Source: Bacteroidota bacterium (GTDB taxonomy: Bacteria > Bacteroidota > Bacteroidia > Bacteroidales > F082). Taken from it: 64,000 nt of DNA. Where the stretch lies: assembly GCA_016845175.1 (NCBI GenBank), contig JAERTD010000013.1:46135-110134 (forward strand), read 5' to 3'. The position numbers and the translations under genes are program-made. Positions 41,825 through 51,007 of this stretch are shown here, in pieces. Below the pieces are notes generated by a model. That model was not told the DNA's origin. It did not search any database and worked only from the letters and a program-made list of their open reading frames with translations. Position 1 is the stretch's first letter; every line of letters starts with the position of its first letter.

Positions 41825-43918
41825 CTACCACTCATAAACAAAAGCTCCTTTTTCACGAATAAGGTAAGATGGGACTTTCAGCTTTTTTGCTTGAGAATGC
41901 AGTTGTTGACTTTTCCAATAGGGTACTGAAGCATCCACAACAATTTGCTTTACTTGAAAACTATGGAACATCTCTTCGAGATTATTCTGACCACCACCTA
42001 TCAACACTAAGACATCTATTGATAATTTTTCTTTGAGCATGGGCAACTGACCGTTTTTATCACCTGCGATTAAAATGTTTTTACCTGCTAAACTGATAAA
42101 ACCATGTCTGGCAGTAATTGAAGCTGTTTTTATTGATGTCGTACCCTCTAAGCTCTGGCAACGTTTGTCAAGGCCCCAATGGATTCTTGCTTCCTCCGTA
42201 TGATAATACAATTGATCGGGATTGGCATACAGAACACTATCCACCAGGAACAAATGATCTTGACCATAAATACAATGGATGGCTGTTTGCCCATTAACGG
42301 CATAAACCACCATGCGTTTTTGATGGCTTAGTCTTACACTCCTTTGAAAATTAAAGGACAGGATTAGTATTGCAATTACCATTATGGAAACCAATACTCG
42401 TTTCTTCTTTTTAATCAAAAAATAAAAGATTGAAATGGTGAACAGATAGACCAGCAGTACTTTGAGCCAAGGGAAATATAAGTCATTTGAACCTGAATAA
42501 GGGAGTTCACTCACCCAAAAAGAGATGGCATCCAGCAATGCTACCAGGGCCCACAACAATTTAGCGATCCAGGCAGCCACAAGAGGGAACCAGGAAAAGG
42601 CCACAAAAAGCATCCCGCAACTGATGATTAAAAAGGCCAGGGGAAAAACCAACAGGTTGGTCAGGAGGAAATAGTTGGGGAAGAAGTGAAAGTAATGGGC
42701 TGCCAAGGGGAAAGTACCCATCTGGGCCACCACAGAAACCACCATAACCGACCAGCAGCTGTCTACAATCTTGTTTCTGAATCGTAAAAGACCATAGATA
42801 GGTCGATAACCTATTAATATGCTAAGTACTGCTGCATAGGAAAGCTGAAAACCAATATGAAAAATCAGCAGTGGATCCAACACAAGTAAGAGAAAGGCAG
42901 AGGCAGCCAGCGTATTGAGCGAATCCCCCATCCTGTTGAATCCATTTCCAATGATAAACAAGGATATCATCAAGGAAGCTCGCAGCACAGATGGTGATAA
43001 AGCCGTTATCATGGCATAGAACCAAATGCAGCCCAGCAACAGCAGCATTTTCAATATGGCCTGCCAGCCTCTGGGTTTTAAAAACCCCAGAAGCATATTC
43101 AAAACCAGATAAATAATGCCTACATGCAGACCTGAAACGCATAGAATATGCATGATTCCGGCTCCCGCAAACTGCTGTCGTAATTCATCTTCCATCAAAT
43201 CATCATAGCCCAATAAAATAGCCGAAGTAATAGCCCCTATTTCCTCCTGTAAACCATAGACTAGCATACTCTTCAACAAAAAACTTCTGAATTCTCCAGC
43301 CCAGAGTTTCAGTTTATTAGGTGGCTTATAAAACATCCACTGCCAGTTATTGCCAGGAATAAAGACCTGATAATGTACTCCTTTAAGCTTTAAATAGGCA
43401 CGATAGTCAAATGCATCAGGATTGTTAGCATCAGGTGGTAGTTGCAAGCTTGCCCTGAACACCACGACATCTCCGGTTTTCAATTGTTCACTTAAACTAT
43501 CACGCTGAAAATAGGCCAGAAGTTTTGTAGTATTACTGCAGAACAGCTCCTTATTATCCTGATACGCCACGACATCCATAGCAAGCCTATAGGATTTGGG
43601 TTTGGATGTAGGCCTTTCGAGTACCCTCCCAAGGAATACTTCTGTAGTTTCCAAGGGTAACTCATGCTTAGACATGGCCATGCTAGCCAGCCACACACCC
43701 AGTAGTACTACACTGGAGGCCAGCAAAAGTCCTCCTACCCAATCATATTTCCTTGTTCTTATTATGAAAAAGGAGCACAAGAGGGCGCATAGCACTACAA
43801 CCAAACCATACCTTAGGATGTTGGTGTAGTCTCCAATTCCTGGCATATAATAGGCCAAAAAAATGCCCACTACCAAAAATCCGGACATACGAACAAATGG
43901 CCGGTTAGACCAAAACAT
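41825..43918 (-). CDS. comEC: ComEC/Rec2-family DNA uptake channel protein
   Basis: A 697-residue polytopic membrane protein. The N-terminal DUF4131 region contains an OB-like part ('VFLGRVLERPTSKPKSYRL', 'LKTGDVVVFRASLQLPP', 'NPDAFDYRAYLKLKGVHY'). The competence domain has 'AGIMHILCVSGLHVGIIYL', 'MITALSPSVLRASLM' and 'DSLNTLAASAFLLLVLDPLLIFHIGFQLSYAAV'. The C-terminal part is a reduced metallo-beta-lactamase-like region ('IHCIYGQDHLFLVD') that lacks the full HxHxDH zinc motif, common in Bacteroidota ComEC. It forms the inner-membrane channel for single-stranded DNA in natural transformation. It lies 102 bases downstream of lpxB. Confidence 0.9.
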   Translation of the reverse strand: MFWSNRPFVRMSGFLVVGIFLAYYMPGIGDYTNILRYGLVVVLCALLCSFFIIRTRKYDWVGGLLLASSVVLLGVWLASMAMSKHELPLETTEVFLGRVLERPTSKPKSYRLAMDVVAYQDNKELFCSNTTKLLAYFQRDSLSEQLKTGDVVVFRASLQLPPDANNPDAFDYRAYLKLKGVHYQVFIPGNNWQWMFYKPPNKLKLWAGEFRSFLLKSMLVYGLQEEIGAITSAILLGYDDLMEDELRQQFAGAGIMHILCVSGLHVGIIYLVLNMLLGFLKPRGWQAILKMLLLLGCIWFYAMITALSPSVLRASLMISLFIIGNGFNRMGDSLNTLAASAFLLLVLDPLLIFHIGFQLSYAAVLSILIGYRPIYGLLRFRNKIVDSCWSVMVVSVVAQMGTFPLAAHYFHFFPNYFLLTNLLVFPLAFLIISCGMLFVAFSWFPLVAAWIAKLLWALVALLDAISFWVSELPYSGSNDLYFPWLKVLLVYLFTISIFYFLIKKKKRVLVSIMVIAILILSFNFQRSVRLSHQKRMVVYAVNGQTAIHCIYGQDHLFLVDSVLYANPDQLYYHTEEARIHWGLDKRCQSLEGTTSIKTASITARHGFISLAGKNILIAGDKNGQLPMLKEKLSIDVLVLIGGGQNNLEEMFHSFQVKQIVVDASVPYWKSQQLHSQAKKLKVPSYLIREKGAFVYEW

Positions 43919-44020
43919 GTGTGTTGCTTGTGTTTGTTTCAGATCACAAGATAATAAAAATATATCAATTATCTAGCTATCTTGCTGGTAATAGGATAAT
44001 TGCAATGCTTAGAAAAAGTT

Positions 44021-45139
44021 TCAGGACTGAGAGATGAACTCAGATATCATATCTGCAGCACGTTGTGATGCTCCTTGCTTACCCAGTTTTTCACGCAAGG
44101 ATTTATAATCATCTTTCAGACGATCTTTTGTGGGCTGGTCATTCAGTAACAACTGCAGAGACTCATCAAGGTTTTTGGCATTTAAATCATGCTGGATTAA
44201 TTCTCTGACTACTTCCCGATCCATGATCAGGTTCACCAAAGAAATGTAATTGATTTGAATAATCCTTTTGGCAATTTCATAGGATATTCGGTTCCCGCTA
44301 TAACAAACCACTTCCGGAACACCCATCAAAGCTGTTTCCAGGGTTGCGGTGCCCGATGTTACCAGAGCAGCCTCTGCGTGCTGCAACAATTGTCTTGTTT
44401 GATCCACCAATAGTTTCACCCCAATATTTCCTATAATCCCTTGATAATAGGATAAGGCTAAGGTTCCCACGCCTGCCACCACAAATTGATGATCAGGATA
44501 GCGGGCCACCATGGCTAACATTTGCTTTAGCATTTTCTCCACCTCTTGCTTTCGGCTACCCGGCAAAAGGGCGATGATGGGTTTATCAGACAAATTGTGC
44601 TCCTTAATAAACCTGTGTCTGTCTGTTTTTTCCTCGTTCTGAAGTGCATCCAGTAAAGGGTGTCCCACAAAATCCACTTCTATGTCATACTTTGCATAAA
44701 AGTCTTTTTCAAAGGGTAGGATGACTAGCATCTTGTCCACCGTCTTTTTTATCTTGTGTACCCTAGACTTCTTCCAGGCCCATACCTGTGGTGAAATATA
44801 ATACACCACCCTAAGCCCTTGCTCCCTTGCAAACTCAGCCATTCGCAAATTAAAGCCCGGATAATCCACCAAAATCAACACATCTGGCGCATATTCCATT
44901 AGATCCTTTTTGCAGAAAGCAATATTCTTCAGGATGGTTCTTAGATTGAACAATACCTCTACAAAACCCATAAATGCCAAGTCACGGTAGTGTTTTACAA
45001 GATTTGCCCCTTGTGCTTCCATCAAATCACCTCCCCAAACCCTGAAGTCTGCTGAAGCATCATTTCTTTTGATGGCTTTCATCAGGTTTGCAGCATGCAT
45101 ATCCCCTGAAGCTTCTCCTGCAATGATGTAATACTTCAT
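44021..45139 (-). CDS. lpxB: Lipid-A-disaccharide synthase
   Basis: LpxB joins UDP-2,3-diacylglucosamine to lipid X, a committed step of lipid A synthesis at the inner membrane. The 372-residue protein begins with the family's 'YYIIAGEASGDMHAANLMKA' and contains 'WGGDLMEAQG', 'VLVDYPGFNLR', 'YYISPQVWAWKKSRVHKI', 'FVGHPLLD', 'ALLPGSRKQEVEKM' and 'VTSGTATLETALMGVPEVV'. It is the last gene of a run DUF502-surE-small membrane protein-lpxB with gaps of 3, 11 and 6 bases, so it is co-transcribed with these envelope genes. Confidence 0.96.
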   Translation of the reverse strand: MKYYIIAGEASGDMHAANLMKAIKRNDASADFRVWGGDLMEAQGANLVKHYRDLAFMGFVEVLFNLRTILKNIAFCKKDLMEYAPDVLILVDYPGFNLRMAEFAREQGLRVVYYISPQVWAWKKSRVHKIKKTVDKMLVILPFEKDFYAKYDIEVDFVGHPLLDALQNEEKTDRHRFIKEHNLSDKPIIALLPGSRKQEVEKMLKQMLAMVARYPDHQFVVAGVGTLALSYYQGIIGNIGVKLLVDQTRQLLQHAEAALVTSGTATLETALMGVPEVVCYSGNRISYEIAKRIIQINYISLVNLIMDREVVRELIQHDLNAKNLDESLQLLLNDQPTKDRLKDDYKSLREKLGKQGASQRAADMISEFISQS

Positions 45140-45145
45140 AAACCG

Positions 45146-45436
45146 CTAGGCATTATAGAACAATAGGAAGTAAGCAATGATCTCTAAAAGGGAAACCAAT
45201 AATACCCCTTTGCCTGATTTTTCAAACTTCAGATTTACCAAATATACCCGAATGGGGTAAAGATTTATTATGGTAGCCAGGAGGTACAGATAACGAGGAA
45301 ACTCGACCACATGAGCACCCATCAGCTGGAATACCAGCAGGTCCAGTACATACAATACTCCATAAAAAAACAGGGGTAGGATTAATCCCAGCAGGACTCC
45401 AAGTAAATAGTTGTCTTTTTTTAAGAATTCAGGCAT
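45146..45436 (-). CDS. Small conserved membrane protein between surE and lpxB
   Basis: A 96-residue protein with three predicted membrane segments ('YLLGVLLGLILPLFFYGVLYVL', 'YLYLLATIINLYPIRVYLV' and 'VLLVSLLEIIAYFLLFY'). Its place between surE and lpxB is common in Bacteroidota genomes, which supports it being real. The function is unknown; the genomic link hints at lipid A or envelope biogenesis. Gaps to neighbours are 11 and 6 bases. Confidence 0.75.
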   Translation of the reverse strand: MPEFLKKDNYLLGVLLGLILPLFFYGVLYVLDLLVFQLMGAHVVEFPRYLYLLATIINLYPIRVYLVNLKFEKSGKGVLLVSLLEIIAYFLLFYNA

Positions 45437-45447
45437 GGGTTCTAGTT

Positions 45448-46206
45448 TTAATCAAAGCTTAGGGTGTCCACCAAATGATGGGCAGTAAAGTCAATCTGCA
45501 CAGGAACCACTGAAACATAGCCCTTGGCCAGAAAATATTCATCAGTATCTTCTCTTGTGTCTCCATTGGCAAAATGTCCCCCTAACCAGTAGTAAGTTCT
45601 TCCAAAGGGATCTACTCTCTTTTCAAAATCCTCTACCCATCTGGCCTTGGCCTGACGACAGACTTTAATTCCTTTCAAGGGTTTATCATTTTTTGGGAAA
45701 TTCACATTGAGGGAAATGCCTTCGGGCAAACCATCCTCCAATACTTTTCTGGTTATCTTTTCCACGTAGTCATCCACATGAGAAAAATCCGCCCCTACAC
45801 TGTAGTCTGATAAGGAGAAACCTATGGAAGGTATGCCATCGATGGCAGCCTCCAGTGCTGCCCCCATGGTTCCCGAGTAAATAATATTAATGGAGGCATT
45901 CGAACCATGGTTAATTCCAGAAACCACCAAATCAGGTAAGCTATCCAGAAGGGTATGCTTACACAGTTTCACATTATCAACGGGTGTTCCATTGCTGATG
46001 TATTCGCGATAACCTTCTTCCTCCACCAATAGGCGTGGTTTTAGAGGAACATTGACAGTTACGGCATGGGCCATTCCTGACATGGGTTGTTCAGTGGATA
46101 TTACCACCACATCACCTAACTTCTTCATTATGCCGGCCAGTTTTTTTATGCCTGGGGCATCTGCAGCATCATCATTGGTAACCAGTATTAGGGGTCTTGT
46201 CTTCAT
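45448..46206 (-). CDS. surE: 5'/3'-nucleotidase SurE
   Basis: SurE is a metal-dependent phosphatase that removes phosphate from 5'- and 3'-nucleoside monophosphates. In this 252-residue protein the metal-binding start is 'LILVTNDDAADAPGI' (Asp pair intact), then 'EQPMSGMAHAVTV', 'SNGTPVDNVKLC', 'DLVVSGINHGSNASINIIYSGTMGAALEA' (shown in parts) and 'NVNFPKN'. The Gly usually after the Asp pair is replaced by Ala, with two further changed residues. Length and motif order are normal. It lies in the DUF502-surE-lpxB run. Confidence 0.93.
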   Translation of the reverse strand: MKTRPLILVTNDDAADAPGIKKLAGIMKKLGDVVVISTEQPMSGMAHAVTVNVPLKPRLLVEEEGYREYISNGTPVDNVKLCKHTLLDSLPDLVVSGINHGSNASINIIYSGTMGAALEAAIDGIPSIGFSLSDYSVGADFSHVDDYVEKITRKVLEDGLPEGISLNVNFPKNDKPLKGIKVCRQAKARWVEDFEKRVDPFGRTYYWLGGHFANGDTREDTDEYFLAKGYVSVVPVQIDFTAHHLVDTLSFD

Positions 46207-46209
46207 AAA

Positions 46210-46833
46210 CTATTCAAATCCGTTGTGGTCAGTTGCTTTTTTATCAGCTGACAAATTAGTAACGCCTGCGGAGATAATAAACTTCATAACTTCTGCCGGC
46301 GGTGCATCAATGGGTGTGATGCAATCCGAAGGCACAATAAGCATATTCCCTGACCAAGCGTAAGAGTGGGGCAAATATACAGCTACTTTTTCACCTGAGA
46401 GTCCGATGGTAGACAGATCCTTATTGGTAATAAATCCCAGTTTTTCAAATCTATTATCAGCACTCAATTGTACCAATACAGGTTCTGTAAACTTCTTTTT
46501 TTGTCCCACAAAAGCAGAAACCAGGTCCTTAACAGCGGTATACACTATTTTAACCAAGGGTGCTTTGGCCATCAGTTTATCAAAATAGGTAACAATGGGT
46601 CTGAATAAGATGGTTGTGCCCAACATTCCAATGAAGGTAATGATGATTATAAGAGCCACCAGTCCAATTCCCGGGATCTCTACACCCAAGAGGCGGGCAA
46701 AAATACCTTTTAACAAACCATCAATTAAATCAAAGGTCACCACTGCAGCCCAGACAGTTATCGTTATTGGAGCTAAAAATAACAATCCCTTAAAAAAGTA
46801 GTTCACGAAACTACGACCAATTTTACCAAACAT
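46210..46833 (-). CDS. DUF502 family inner-membrane protein
   Basis: A 207-residue protein with two N-terminal membrane helices ('GLLFLAPITITVWAAVVTFDLI' and 'GIGLVALIIIITFIGMLG') and a soluble C-terminal part. 'YTAVKDLVSAFVGQKKKF', 'GFITNKDL' and 'VYLPHSYAWSGNMLIVP' match DUF502 proteins, which are widespread but of unknown function. It heads the run surE-small membrane protein-lpxB with a 3-base gap to surE. A clear promoter is not visible in the 208-base divergent region upstream. Confidence 0.85.
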   Translation of the reverse strand: MFGKIGRSFVNYFFKGLLFLAPITITVWAAVVTFDLIDGLLKGIFARLLGVEIPGIGLVALIIIITFIGMLGTTILFRPIVTYFDKLMAKAPLVKIVYTAVKDLVSAFVGQKKKFTEPVLVQLSADNRFEKLGFITNKDLSTIGLSGEKVAVYLPHSYAWSGNMLIVPSDCITPIDAPPAEVMKFIISAGVTNLSADKKATDHNGFE

Positions 46834-46998
46834 AGGATACTGTTTTTGAGTTCATTTATTACTAAAACCAACCGATCAAGCATTTATTGCAATGGATGCC
46901 AAAACTACCCTGCGGTATTGACAAAATATGTCATATGTATAAATCCTACAGAAGCTAAAGAATTAGCTGGTCAAAAGTACGACAACTACATTAAATAG

Positions 46999-47006
46999 TA
47001 TTTTTG
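46999..47006 (+). promoter_or_regulatory. Candidate -7 element of the FkbM methyltransferase gene
   Basis: TATTTTTG matches TAnnTTTG and is followed by CA as in strong Bacteroidota promoters, 35 bases before the ATG at 47042. No good -33 is seen. Confidence 0.35.
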
Positions 47007-47041
47007 CAGATTGATCCAATTGTATTAATGCGCTAGCCCCT

Positions 47042-47761
47042 ATGATTAAAGGCTTTATAAGGAAAACACTATATTTTCTTCATCTTGATGTCACTAAAAA
47101 TCTGAAGTATGACCGCCTCACACAGAAGATCATGTCACAGGTTATCAGGAAGGATTCCCACTGCATTGATGTGGGTTGTCATAAGGGGGAAATATTAGAT
47201 CTGATGCTGCATTATGCTCCGGAAGGCAAACACACAGCCTTTGAACCCATACCTGCTTTCTATGATGTACTGAAAGAAAAGTACGAGGACAGATGTCAGA
47301 TTTATCCATATGCCCTCAGCGATGAAAAAGGGGAAACGACTTTTCAGTATGTGACCAATGCGCCTGCCTATAGTGGCATCAAGAAAAGGCGCTATGATAT
47401 TGAGAATCCTGACATTGAAGAAATACAGGTAAAATTGGAACGACTCGATGATGTCATTCCATCCGACCTACCTATTACACTCATAAAAATTGATGTGGAG
47501 GGGGCTGAATTTGGCGTGCTGAAAGGAGCCAAAAAGCTGATTTCAACACATAAACCCGTCATCGTATTTGAGTTTGGATTGGGTGCCAGTGATTTTTATG
47601 GAAGCAAACCGGAAGCGGTGTATACATTCCTGGTGGATGAATGCGGTATGCGCATATCCAATCTCAAGGACTGGGTAAAAGGGCAAGCGGCTTTAAGTCT
47701 TGAGGATTTTACCACCACTTACAAGCAGTCGCTCGAATACTATTTCATTGCACACGGATAA
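47042..47761 (+). CDS. FkbM-family SAM-dependent methyltransferase
   Basis: A 239-residue Rossmann methyltransferase. SAM-binding motif I is 'HCIDVGCHKGEI' (near residue 40), followed by 'AFEPIPAFYDVL', 'IYPYALSDEKGETTF' and the FkbM hallmark 'ITLIKIDVEGAEFGVLKGA'. FkbM enzymes methylate hydroxyl or carboxyl groups of sugars and polyketides, so a role in surface polysaccharide modification is plausible. It stands alone with a 208-base region before and 240 bases after. No glycosyltransferases are next to it. Confidence 0.88.
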   Translation: MIKGFIRKTLYFLHLDVTKNLKYDRLTQKIMSQVIRKDSHCIDVGCHKGEILDLMLHYAPEGKHTAFEPIPAFYDVLKEKYEDRCQIYPYALSDEKGETTFQYVTNAPAYSGIKKRRYDIENPDIEEIQVKLERLDDVIPSDLPITLIKIDVEGAEFGVLKGAKKLISTHKPVIVFEFGLGASDFYGSKPEAVYTFLVDECGMRISNLKDWVKGQAALSLEDFTTTYKQSLEYYFIAHG

Positions 47762-47762
47762 T

Positions 47763-47797
47763 GATGTATTATGTATTATGGACTATGTATTATGGAC
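47763..47797. repeat. Short tandem repeat, 14-bp period, AT-rich
   Basis: Two perfect copies of TATGTATTATGGAC (47770-47783 and 47784-47797) preceded by a partial copy. A similar sequence occurs in reverse orientation at 49602-49619, so it may be a small dispersed element. Confidence 0.55.
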
Positions 47798-48001
47798 CTT
47801 TTTATAATTCAATTTCGTTGCTACGAGAAAATGTAATAAAGTCTACTACAGGTGGTCAGGTAGTCTGATTAAACATACCATCTACATAGTCATCGGATGT
47901 ATATTTATTTCGGATCATCAATCATCAAATAACTCTGATAGCACAAGATTTCTCACTCTGTTAGAAATGACAGCGAAAGTAAATAATTTAGAAAGATTTG
48001 T

Positions 48002-48589
48002 TTAGCTGATGAATAATCTCAACTCCTCGTATAGCCTGTGGGTAGGCAAACCCATCACATTGAAATAGGAGCCTTCAATTTTTTCGATGGCAGCATGACC
48101 AATCCACTCCTGAATACCATAAGCACCTGCCTTATCAAAGGGTTTGAAGTGGTCGATATAATAAGTGATTTCATCCTCACTCAAATCTTTAAAATATACC
48201 TGCGTGCTCACGGAAAAACTCTTTTTATGAGCCAAGGAACGCAAACAAACAGCTGTTACAACCTCATGCTCTCTCCCTGATAATTGTTGCAACATGGCAA
48301 AAGCTTCTTCTTTGTCCGCCGGCTTTCCCAAGATCTCATTATCAATACAGACAATGGTATCTGCTGTGATCACCAGGGTGTTGGTTTTCATTTCAGACGG
48401 ATCAAAAGCATCAGCTTTTAGTTCACTCAGAAAAACGGCTGCTTCTGCCGGCTTCATTTCATAAGGTAGTCTCTCATCAACATCCAAAACCCTCACTTGA
48501 AACTTCAGAGACATTTCTGCTAACAGTTGCTTTCTTCTGGGAGATCCGGAAGCCAGTATGAGATCATATGAATCCAATTGATTGAGCAT
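48002..48589 (-). CDS. maf: Maf-family nucleotide pyrophosphatase
   Basis: Maf proteins hydrolyse non-canonical or modified nucleoside triphosphates and are linked to septum formation. This 195-residue sequence has the N-terminal loop 'ILASGSPRRKQLL', 'TADTIVCIDNEILGKPAD', 'QLSGREHEVVTAVCL' and 'DKAGAYGIQEW', the standard motifs. One base separates it from the UbiA gene upstream, so the two are co-transcribed in the cluster that also holds kdsC. Confidence 0.93.
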   Translation of the reverse strand: MLNQLDSYDLILASGSPRRKQLLAEMSLKFQVRVLDVDERLPYEMKPAEAAVFLSELKADAFDPSEMKTNTLVITADTIVCIDNEILGKPADKEEAFAMLQQLSGREHEVVTAVCLRSLAHKKSFSVSTQVYFKDLSEDEITYYIDHFKPFDKAGAYGIQEWIGHAAIEKIEGSYFNVMGLPTHRLYEELRLFIS

Positions 48590-48590
48590 A

Positions 48591-49529
48591 TTAATAACTA
48601 TCCAAATAGAAGAATACCATGGAAATAATGCCGGTGAACATCAGAATTTTTATGACAGCAGACAGATTCGCGAACTGTTCTTTTTTTTCAGCCCTAAACA
48701 ACAGAAAAATGACATAAACAAAAACCAAGTCTACCAGAAAGAAATAACTAAACAGATAGTAAAACTCCATCTGATAAAAATAGAAATGTGTCCAGCTTGC
48801 ACCTAACAGACCTAAGATCGCAACAGCGAGTGATACTCTTGTTGCTTTTTTCGTCCCATAGACCACAGCAAAGGTGCGGCATCCGAATCGGTCATCACCT
48901 GCCACATCCTGCATATCCTTCACCATTTCTCTCAAAAAACTGACAATGAAAGCAAAAGCTATATAGACCAATACCATCCGATTGACTAGCCTAAAGGATT
49001 GTTGAACATTCACAAATACATCCGCCTGGGTGCTCAAAGCAAAAAACTCAAAAACCCATACGAGTCCAAAGGACAAAGCACTAAGAAAGGCCACCACCAA
49101 ATTACCTACCAATGGTTGGCATTGGTATCTGGAGGAATAAAACCACAACAATCCAGCTGAGAAAACAAATATCAGGCTGTAATTCAGCTGGTCAATCATC
49201 CATGCCAACACCACACCTGCCAGTACACCGATAACAGTAAATATCCAATAGAGTATATCAACAAAAAACACCCCAAACTTTCGGCCCACCTGGTTGGCAC
49301 CTGGTTTGTTCACCGAGTCGGCATTCATATCATAAAAGTCGTTGATCAGGTAGCCTCCAATGGCAATACATAGGGTTGCAAACACCAGCAGAAAGAAACT
49401 CAATGGACTCAAACCTGCCTCGAAACCCATTATCCCCAATCCGGGCCTCACCACAAAAAACAAAGTAAACACCATACTTAAAGTGATGATGAGCAGATTG
49501 GGCCAACGTATGAGTTTTAGAAATGACAT
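48591..49529 (-). CDS. UbiA-family prenyltransferase
   Basis: A 312-residue intramembrane prenyltransferase with about eight or nine helices. The two Asp-rich motifs that bind prenyl diphosphate and Mg are 'INDFYDMNADSVNKPG' and 'REMVKDMQDVAGDDRFG'. The overall form is nearest to geranylgeranylglycerol-phosphate geranylgeranyltransferase-like proteins found in Bacteroidota; its actual acceptor (lipid, quinone or other) is uncertain. It lies 1 base before maf and 100 bases after kdsC. Confidence 0.88.
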   Translation of the reverse strand: MSFLKLIRWPNLLIITLSMVFTLFFVVRPGLGIMGFEAGLSPLSFFLLVFATLCIAIGGYLINDFYDMNADSVNKPGANQVGRKFGVFFVDILYWIFTVIGVLAGVVLAWMIDQLNYSLIFVFSAGLLWFYSSRYQCQPLVGNLVVAFLSALSFGLVWVFEFFALSTQADVFVNVQQSFRLVNRMVLVYIAFAFIVSFLREMVKDMQDVAGDDRFGCRTFAVVYGTKKATRVSLAVAILGLLGASWTHFYFYQMEFYYLFSYFFLVDLVFVYVIFLLFRAEKKEQFANLSAVIKILMFTGIISMVFFYLDSY

Positions 49530-49629
49530 GTGTGGGGTTAGGGTGTTAATTGTTGTGAGTTATTGGTTTGGAAGCTATATTATGTTTTTCACATAGAGCA
49601 TTGACCATAATACATAGTACATTCTTTCT

Positions 49630-50151
49630 CTACCAATGAAAACCTTCTTCTGTCATCCATTTGCCCTGAACTTTTAGCACCTGTTCAATGATGTCCCTTA
49701 CGCATCCATGGCCTCCTTCTTTATCAGAAATATAGATGGAAATGTCTTTGATTTCTTCCACAGCATCTGCAGGGCAAACAGGTACGCCAACCTTTTTCAT
49801 GACTTTGTAATCAGGGATATCATCTCCCATATACACGATTTTTTTGGGGTCGAGATCGTAATCTTTTACAAAAGAATTAAAACGGGTGAGCTTGTCCCCT
49901 ACGCCTAAAAACACATGTTTTATTTTTAAGGCTTCAAATCGGTTCTCCACAGATTTGGAAAAACCACCTGAAATAATGGCTACATTATAGCCAAGACGTA
50001 CAGCCAGCTGAAGCACATAGCCATCCTTCACATTGGCTGATCTTAGGGGCTGCCCTTCCATTTGAAGCATCAGGCGACCATCTGTCATAACTCCGTCGTA
50101 GTCAAAGATAAAGGTATCAACTTCGGTAAGTAAGGCTTTATAATTACTCAT
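49630..50151 (-). CDS. kdsC: 3-deoxy-D-manno-octulosonate 8-phosphate phosphatase KdsC
   Basis: KdsC dephosphorylates Kdo-8-phosphate to Kdo for the LPS inner core. The 173-residue HAD-superfamily type III enzyme has motif I 'FIFDYDGVMTDGRL' with the nucleophilic Asp, motif II 'AIISGG', the Lys in 'GVGDKL', and motif III 'YMGDDIPDYKVM' followed by 'GVPVCPADAVEEI'. Length and motifs are standard. It belongs to the envelope cluster maf-ubiA-kdsC-DUF2520. Confidence 0.94.
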   Translation of the reverse strand: MSNYKALLTEVDTFIFDYDGVMTDGRLMLQMEGQPLRSANVKDGYVLQLAVRLGYNVAIISGGFSKSVENRFEALKIKHVFLGVGDKLTRFNSFVKDYDLDPKKIVYMGDDIPDYKVMKKVGVPVCPADAVEEIKDISIYISDKEGGHGCVRDIIEQVLKVQGKWMTEEGFHW

Positions 50152-50214
50152 GTCTTAGTCAGTTTATTGTTTTTTAAATCTTTGCAATATGTTAACTGCA
50201 GTCTGTTTATCTGT

Positions 50215-50997
50215 TTAAGAATGGGCATCAAGAATCTGATCTGACAACAATTGATACAGTTTCTTATACTCAGGGAAATCGGTCAACATTTCAAGATGTT
50301 TACTCATGGTTTTTTGGTCCTTTCTTTTGGCAGGACCTGTTTGTGCCGCATGTGGGTGTATGTCGTGAACCTTATTGGCTGTTTCAAATATTAAGGGTAG
50401 TAAGAGTTCGAAGTCCAGACCTTTACTTTCTAACACTTCATGAGCCAGATGGTAGAGGTGGTTTGAGAAATTACTAACCATCACAGCTGTTAAATGCAAG
50501 TAACGTCTTTGTTCTGAATTGATCTCGAATACCTTTTCTGTAATCAGTCCCGCAAGATCCATCAGCAACACTTTGTCGGACTGATTGTTCGACTCGATAC
50601 AAAAGGGTGATTTTTCTAAAGCAAGCCTGCGGTCTTTCGTAAAGGTTTGCAGGGGATAAAAAACCCCATGACGTTTATGCTTTTTTAAGACATCCATGGA
50701 TGTAATGCCTGAAGTATGGGCCACAATTCCTTTAATTTCAGGAATGGTATCTGCGACTGATTTGATAGAATCATCAGGAATGGAGATAAGACACAGGTCC
50801 ACTTGAGGCTGTAGGTCAGACAAACGGTTTACTACACGGCATTTCCAACGTTCAGCAAAGGTTTTGGCATGCTCAGGACTGGGAGAATACACCTCCTCAA
50901 TTTGTTTACCTTGGCGTACCAGAGCTTCTGCCAAATGAGAGGCTACGTTTCCGGAACCAATAAAACTAATGCGCTGTATGGTCTTTTCTTTTTCCAA
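50215..50997 (-). CDS. DUF2520 Rossmann-fold dehydrogenase-like protein
   Basis: A 260-residue protein starting at TTG (50997); no ATG is in frame before the Rossmann motif 'RISFIGSGNVASHLAEAL'. The C-terminal half is a helical DUF2520 domain ('RYLHLTAVMVSNFSNHLYHLA', 'TGPAKRKDQKTMSKHLE'). Such proteins resemble pyrroline-5-carboxylate reductase or ketopantoate-type dehydrogenases and are conserved beside kdsC in Bacteroidota, but no substrate is known. It starts 10 bases after the gene upstream. Confidence 0.82.
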   Translation of the reverse strand: MEKEKTIQRISFIGSGNVASHLAEALVRQGKQIEEVYSPSPEHAKTFAERWKCRVVNRLSDLQPQVDLCLISIPDDSIKSVADTIPEIKGIVAHTSGITSMDVLKKHKRHGVFYPLQTFTKDRRLALEKSPFCIESNNQSDKVLLMDLAGLITEKVFEINSEQRRYLHLTAVMVSNFSNHLYHLAHEVLESKGLDFELLLPLIFETANKVHDIHPHAAQTGPAKRKDQKTMSKHLEMLTDFPEYKKLYQLLSDQILDAHS

Positions 50998-51007
50998 AAA
51001 AAAATGC

